Assembly: GCA_049509675.1 (NCBI GenBank)
Contig: JBEKZQ010000374.1
Location: forward strand, 1 to 10,338
Origin: JBEKZQ01 sp049509675
GTDB taxonomy: Bacteria; Planctomycetota; Planctomycetia; Pirellulales; Thermoguttaceae
DNA: 10,338 bases
Direction of reading: 5' to 3'
Shown here: positions 7,618 through 10,338 of the stretch, piece by piece
How positions within the stretch are numbered: the stretch's first letter is position 1
Layout: each line of letters opens with the position of its first letter
The notes under the pieces: generated by a model
Seen by the model: the letters and a program-made list of their open reading frames with translations, nothing else
The model's database searches: none
What the model was told of the DNA's origin: nothing
Position numbers and translations under genes: made by a program

Positions 7618-7632
7618 AACCGCGAAGCGGTT
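7618..7632. repeat. Small hairpin left of the nested element
   Basis: AACCGC (7618-7623) and GCGGTT (7627-7632) form a 6-bp stem around a GAA loop, ten bases before the outer arm of the nested inverted repeat. It may be part of the same element. Confidence 0.5.
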
Positions 7633-7641
7633 AGACAATAT

Positions 7642-7807
7642 AGCCCAGGGCAAGCGCAGCGCCGCCCTGGGTGAGCTGGCGCCGAACAACGGAACCCTGA
7701 AAGGGGTCCACAAGGCCCTGTGCAACCCTTTCAGGGTTGAAACACGGTCTTCGGACCTCAACCCAGGGTGGCGCTTCGCGGCTACGCCGCTGCGCTTACC
7801 CTGGGCT
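7642..7807. repeat. Nested three-tier inverted-repeat element
   Basis: The outer arms 7642-7661 and 7788-7807 (AGCCCAGGG...AAGCGCAGCG type) pair over 20 bases with one mismatch. Inside them CCCTGGGT (7665-7672) pairs with ACCCAGGG (7761-7768). Inside those AACCCTGAAAGGG (7693-7705) pairs with CCCTTTCAGGGTT (7726-7738), a perfect 13-bp arm. All three tiers are correctly nested, so one strand can fold into a single long branched-free stem with internal loops. No gene lies within. I associate this style of element with planctomycete spacers, from memory only. It could be a non-autonomous mobile element (MITE-like) or a structured transcript. Confidence 0.8.
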
Positions 7808-7816
7808 GTCTTGTGG

Positions 7817-7831
7817 GACGCTTTCAGCGTC
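7817..7831. repeat. Small hairpin right of the nested element
   Basis: GACGCT (7817-7822) and AGCGTC (7826-7831) form a 6-bp stem around TTC, nine bases after the outer right arm of the nested element. With the hairpin at 7618 it gives the element a small stem-loop on each side. Confidence 0.5.
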
Positions 7832-8044
7832 GGGCTACAGACACGCCAAGCGAAGCAGAATGTGGATATGAAACGAGAGCCCATCGTCGGATAGTTCTTA
7901 AGGGTCCGTCCAGGGTGGGGGCCGTTGGCGACAAGCCGCATCTTCGTATTATCTTGGTCGATGCGCTCGACAATGGCAAGCCACGCGGGGAAGGATAGAG
8001 TCCAGCGGTGGCACGTTGGGGCAGGCGTAGTCCATCGCGGGTGG
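7832..8044. other. Spacer with no recognisable gene
   Basis: No open frame here has a ribosome site or family resemblance, and I see no strong hairpin. Frames crossing it are continuations out of the repeats on either side. Confidence 0.5.
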
Positions 8045-8080
8045 CCCCGATAGTTCCGCTATCGGGGTGCCGAAAGGCAC
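8045..8080. repeat. Two adjacent hairpins
   Basis: CCCCGATAG (8045-8053) pairs perfectly with CTATCGGGG (8059-8067) around TTCCG. The next bases GTGCC (8067-8071) and GGCAC (8076-8080) form a second stem closed by a GAAA tetraloop. The hairpins share base 8067 and stand next to the downstream end of the transposase relic. They may be further REP-type units, or a bidirectional transcription stop without a T-run. Confidence 0.6.
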
Positions 8081-8102
8081 GACAGGCATTGGGAATTCCG
8101 GG

Positions 8103-8562
8103 GGAAATTCCGGGGACACATGACTTAATTCGCTTTGCGTTTGGGTTTCGGGCCGCGTTTCTGCGGCTTGAGAACACGGCCTGCCATTTCCTCCAGACGA
8201 CCAACGAGCGTCTCGTCTCTCAGCGGCCGACCGGTACGAGCGTGTTGACGGATGTCGCGGAGTTCCTCTTCTGGTAGAGCACTGTTCAGGAAGGCATTCC
8301 AATCGCCGATCGTCGCCAACAACGGAGCCACCTCGACCAACCGATCGTCTCGTCCGGATAGGTGCGCGCGGGCGCTGCTCCATCAGTTGCAAATACGCGG
8401 CGTAGTCTCCGTCGCTGAAGAATGTCTGCTGTCGGCGGTTGCCCCGTTGCGTAATGTGGTGGGGCATATCCGCAATGACCAATCGCGCCAATCTCGCCAT
8501 GCCCAAAACGTTACCCGTTCCACAAACCGCGTCAATAATTAGTCATGGTATCTGGAATTACC
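8103..8562 (-). mobile_element. Decayed REP-associated transposase element with inverted ends
   Basis: The element is bounded by imperfect inverted ends. On the right (8537-8562) the plus strand reads AATTAGTCATGG...GGAATTACC. On the left (8103-8130) the reverse complement reads AATTAAGTCATG...CGGAATTTCC. The two agree apart from small gaps and a few substitutions. An extra GGAATTCCGGGG copy stands just outside the left end (8091-8104). The cargo is the broken Y1 transposase at 8125-8500. The left end overlaps its stop codon. This matches how REP-associated tyrosine transposases sit between REP-like palindromes. Confidence 0.65.
8125..8500 (-). pseudogene. REP-associated tyrosine transposase (Y1_Tnp), core deleted
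   Basis: From ATG 8500 the first 40 or so residues are a clear Y1_Tnp/RAYT N-terminus (MARLARLVIADMPHHITQRG, then NRRQQTFFSDGDYAAYLQLMEQ). Near 8366 the frame changes, and the sequence continues as AHLSGRDDRLVEVAPLL, GDWNAFL, and ends RTGRPLRDE...KPQKRGPKPK, the C-terminal part of the same family. About 125 codons remain, against roughly 230-250 in intact members. The lost middle includes the HUH metal-binding motif (NHVHLI in relatives) and the catalytic Tyr, so the protein cannot be active. Both remaining parts are well preserved, which suggests that the deletion is fairly recent or that the element decays slowly. Confidence 0.85.
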
Positions 8563-8576
8563 GGCGTCTCGGCGGT

Positions 8577-9197
8577 TCATCCTTGTGCTTCAGGGATTCC
8601 TTCGTCCTTTCCTTCGCTCGGCCCTTCTTCGCGAACCAGGCGGCTGATCTGTTTGAACTCGGGCGTGCCCGCCACCCGGCACCACTCCAACAGCGCCGCC
8701 TCGACCGTGGTCAAGGTGGCGCCGGCCGAATCCATGCGCGCCAGCGCGGTGCGATAATCGATGTCGAAGCGTGAACCGATGGCGTCTGCCGCCACGTATA
8801 CCTGCCAGCCGTCGGCCAGCAGGTCCAACACGGTCTGTTGGACGCACACGTGCGCCTCGATCCCGCAGACCAAGAGCCTGTGGACGCCGCGGGCCCGCAA
8901 ATCGGCAAAGACCTGCGGGCAACCGCCGCAACTGAAGGTGAGTTTTGCCGGCAACGGACCGAGCCGCTCGGCCAGTTCGGCGACCGTCGCGCCCAGCCCC
9001 TGGGGGTATTGTTCCGTGCCGGCCACCGCCACTCCCAGCACTTGGGCCCCGTCGATCAGGCGGCGGATGTTCCAAACCAGCCGGGCGTGGCCGGCGACAT
9101 GGCCGATCAAACGCTCTTGCACGTCGATTACCAACAGCGCCGTGTCATCGGCGGACATCAACTCCGGACTGCGGGGAAGTTCTTCTTGGCTGGACAT
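8577..9197 (-). CDS. Isochorismatase-fold cysteine hydrolase
   Basis: A 206-aa cytosolic hydrolase of the isochorismatase-like superfamily. The catalytic triad is complete: Asp25 in LLVIDVQE, Lys85 in PAKLTFS and Cys118 in CGIEAHVCVQ, which also shows the family's GIEAHVC nucleophile loop. TEQYPQGLGAT (61-71) is typical of the YcaC/ISOC1-like branch, whose substrates are mostly unknown. The D-x-H metal site of nicotinamidase is not seen, so I do not call it pncA despite pncB in the same window. The start at 9197 has no clear Shine-Dalgarno. The ATG at 9158 (residue 14, MSADDTALL) has GGAG three bases upstream and would lose only a poorly conserved tail, so it is a fair alternative. It is transcribed away from the 9516 gene. 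Confidence 0.9.
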   Translation of the reverse strand: MSSQEELPRSPELMSADDTALLVIDVQERLIGHVAGHARLVWNIRRLIDGAQVLGVAVAGTEQYPQGLGATVAELAERLGPLPAKLTFSCGGCPQVFADLRARGVHRLLVCGIEAHVCVQQTVLDLLADGWQVYVAADAIGSRFDIDYRTALARMDSAGATLTTVEAALLEWCRVAGTPEFKQISRLVREEGPSEGKDEGIPEAQG

Positions 9198-9262
9198 AGC
9201 GGGTCAGGATACCGCAAAACGAGCCCGGCGGGTAGTGGCTCGGCGGGCGAAATGCAGGTGAG

Positions 9263-9353
9263 TTTTCAGTGTTCAGTTTTCAGTGTTCAGTGTTCAGTTT
9301 TCAGTGTTCAGTTTTCAGTGTTCAGTTTTCAGTGTTCAGTTTTCAGTGTTCAG
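9263..9353. repeat. Heptanucleotide tandem tract, TTTTCAG/TGTTCAG
   Basis: Exactly thirteen heptamers without gaps: TTTTCAG and TGTTCAG alternate except for one doubled TGTTCAG (units 4-5). It lies between the divergent genes at 9197 and 9516. The TTTCAG core is shared with the ATTTCAG register of the tract at 1934-1960. The units differ only at the first two bases. Confidence 0.95.
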
Positions 9354-9375
9354 TTTTTGAGGTCACGGCCCAATA

Positions 9376-9396
9376 CTGAAAACTGAAAACTTCAAA
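9376..9396. repeat. Inverted heptamers facing the tandem tract
   Basis: Two CTGAAAA units (9376-9389) and a degenerate CTTCAAA (9390-9396) are the reverse complement of the TTTTCAG units. With the tandem tract they can form a hairpin around the 22-base stretch 9354-9375. Confidence 0.75.
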
Positions 9397-9505
9397 CTAC
9401 GTTCGACCGTGGCTGCCGTTGCTGTTCTTTCCTCAACCCCCTTTCAACGTGGAATCGAGTGGATTAGAGTAAGAGTTCATGGTGGTTCGCGTGTGATTCC
9501 TTGAC

Positions 9506-9509
9506 GAGG
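9506..9509 (+). promoter_or_regulatory. Ribosome binding site fixing the GTG start at 9516
   Basis: GAGG lies six bases before GTG 9516. No in-frame ATG lies upstream; the ATG at 9479 is in another frame and stops after five codons. The first residues after the GTG (PIELYCRSC) match the usual start of planctomycete zinc-ribbon proteins. Confidence 0.65.
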
Positions 9510-9515
9510 TGTGTC

Positions 9516-10338
9516 GTGCCGATCGAACTTTACTGTCGGAGTTGTGATTACAAATTCCGTGTACCGGGGCATTTTGCGGGCAAGCGGATCAAATGCCCGA
9601 GGTGCAAGGCGGCCGTGGACGTTCCGGCCAAGCCTGCTCAGCCTGCGTCGGCCGCGGAGCCGGGGCCGGCTGCGGCCGGGCCAGCTCCCTTGCCTGTGGA
9701 TGGCGTTGGGGGCGGCACTGCGGCGGGCGAAGTCGCGGCGGCCGAGCCGCTGGCGCCGCCGGCCGACGAGGCCGAGGAGACGGTCGGTCTGCCGGCGTTG
9801 GATTGGCTGAGCGAGGCAGTTGCCCTGGGCAAGACGCCGGTCGCCGCGGAACCGCTTCTGCCCCCTCCACTGCCGGCCAAATCACCGCCGGAGTTGCCGA
9901 TCGCGGAAGCCCTCGAGGCGCCGCCGGAGTTGCCGATCGCGGAAATTGCCGCCGAGCCGGCGGGTGCAGAGGCATTGCCACCCCCGCTGCCGGCGGCGGC
10001 ACGTCCGCCGTCGCAGCCCACGGCACAATGGTATCTAAAGACCGACGACGGGGAGCAATACGGCCCGGTTCCCAAGACGGAACTCGACGCTTGGTATTAC
10101 GACGGACGGATCGACGCGACCTGCCAGCTCCGCAGCGAAGAGGCGGTCGACTGGATGCCGGCGGAGCAAGTCTATCCCGAGCTGGCGGAAGCACGGGCGC
10201 CATCGACGACTGGATCGCTCACCGGGCAGCCGGCGTGGAAGGCCCTTGAGCTTCACTGCCGGACCGTGCGGCACGCGCATCTGCGCGAGCTTTTCGCGGC
10301 CGATCCCGGCCGCGGCGAGCGCATGACCGCCGAGGCGG
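9516..10338 (+). CDS. Zinc ribbon - GYF_2 - glucose-6-phosphate isomerase fusion (partial, 3' end beyond window)
   Basis: The frame is open for 274 codons from GTG 9516 to the window edge. A zinc ribbon of C-x2-C-x16-C-x2-C form (Cys7, 10, 27, 30) opens it. Residues 38-170 are a Pro/Ala/Glu-rich, probably disordered linker with a 12-residue unit PPELPIAE(A/I)... occurring twice. Residues 171-223 are a GYF_2 (DUF4339) domain: QWYLK, QYGPV, AWYYDGRID, DWMPAEQVYPEL. After a 12-residue spacer comes QPAWKALELHC...HAHLRELFAADPGRGERMT (238-271), which I read as the N-terminus of glucose-6-phosphate isomerase (glucose-6-P to fructose-6-P). The catalytic residues lie beyond the window. No start codon lies at the isomerase border; the nearest in-frame ATG is 10155 inside the GYF domain. 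Zinc ribbon and GYF are certain; the isomerase assignment rests on about 40 residues. Confidence 0.8.
   Translation, partial: MPIELYCRSCDYKFRVPGHFAGKRIKCPRCKAAVDVPAKPAQPASAAEPGPAAAGPAPLPVDGVGGGTAAGEVAAAEPLAPPADEAEETVGLPALDWLSEAVALGKTPVAAEPLLPPPLPAKSPPELPIAEALEAPPELPIAEIAAEPAGAEALPPPLPAAARPPSQPTAQWYLKTDDGEQYGPVPKTELDAWYYDGRIDATCQLRSEEAVDWMPAEQVYPELAEARAPSTTGSLTGQPAWKALELHCRTVRHAHLRELFAADPGRGERMTAEA
9885..9944 (+). repeat. 36-base direct repeat in the linker
   Basis: A 24-base segment encoding PPELPIAE occurs identically at 9885-9908 and 9921-9944, so the period is 36 bases or 12 codons. The exact DNA identity points to a recent in-frame duplication within the Pro/Ala linker. Confidence 0.85.

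Noticed and set aside
7399..7941. 180-codon minus-strand frame
   Set aside because: It reads through the nested inverted repeat and the half hairpin repeat; its peptide is merely translated repeat sequence.
8577..9197. Nicotinamidase (pncA) as partner of pncB
   Set aside because: The Asp/Lys/Cys triad is shared by all isochorismatase-fold enzymes; the nicotinamidase metal-binding Asp-x-His is not seen, and the genes are 7 kb apart.
9263..9353. CRISPR array
   Set aside because: The units are contiguous heptamers with no spacers.
1772..9465. Shared 12-mer AATCGAGTGGAT near 1773 and 9453
   Set aside because: A few chance 12-base matches are expected among all pairs of positions in a 10 kb window, so this is not evidence of a common regulator.
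9593..10249. 218-codon plus-strand frame
   Set aside because: It is a +2 shadow of the zinc ribbon/GYF gene, Gly/Arg/Ala-rich, while the frame from 9516 has clear domains.

Overview
The window is a high-GC, low-density stretch of a bacterial chromosome that I place, by inference, in the Planctomycetota (Pirellulales-like). The reasons are a very large secreted protein joining an NPCBM carbohydrate-binding module to the discoidin and jelly-roll region typical of planctomycete surface proteins, a DUF4832-type enzyme, an N-terminal zinc ribbon followed by a Pro/Ala linker and a GYF_2 domain, and long spacers full of palindromic and tandem repeats. No rRNA, tRNA or CRISPR array was seen.

Layout, left to right. 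Positions 1-251 hold no gene. A complete nicotinate phosphoribosyltransferase (pncB, minus strand, 252-1724) has a good Shine-Dalgarno and a candidate promoter. Its upstream spacer contains a tract in strict 7-base phase (1794-1960) that changes from G-rich to CAGATTT units without losing register. Next is an orphan twin-arginine signal peptide with its own ribosome binding site, which stops after 37 codons (2003-2116, plus strand). Three minus-strand genes for secreted proteins follow in transcription order 925-aa NPCBM/discoidin protein (4658-7435), DUF4832 glycosidase-like gene broken by a frameshift and internal deletion (3302-4622), and alpha/beta-hydrolase esterase (2180-3049). They look like the remains of a small extracellular carbohydrate-processing cluster. 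A pair of inverted hairpin repeats separates the last two.

Positions 7436-8576 are accessory DNA: a half copy of the hairpin repeat, a nested three-tier inverted-repeat element (7642-7807), small hairpins, and a decayed REP-associated transposase that has lost its catalytic core but still lies between matching inverted ends. After this come an isochorismatase-fold hydrolase (8577-9197, minus), a second heptanucleotide tract with inverted copies (9263-9389), and a plus-strand gene that starts at GTG 9516 and runs off the window.

That last gene is the most unusual feature. It carries a zinc ribbon, a long Pro/Ala linker and a GYF_2 domain, then passes in the same frame into what I read as the N-terminus of glucose-6-phosphate isomerase. 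If real, it is a glycolytic enzyme with a ligand- or protein-binding front end, an architecture I do not know of. The other theme is repeat biology: two heptamer tracts sharing a TTTCAG core, and at least four other classes of palindromic repeat in 10 kb.
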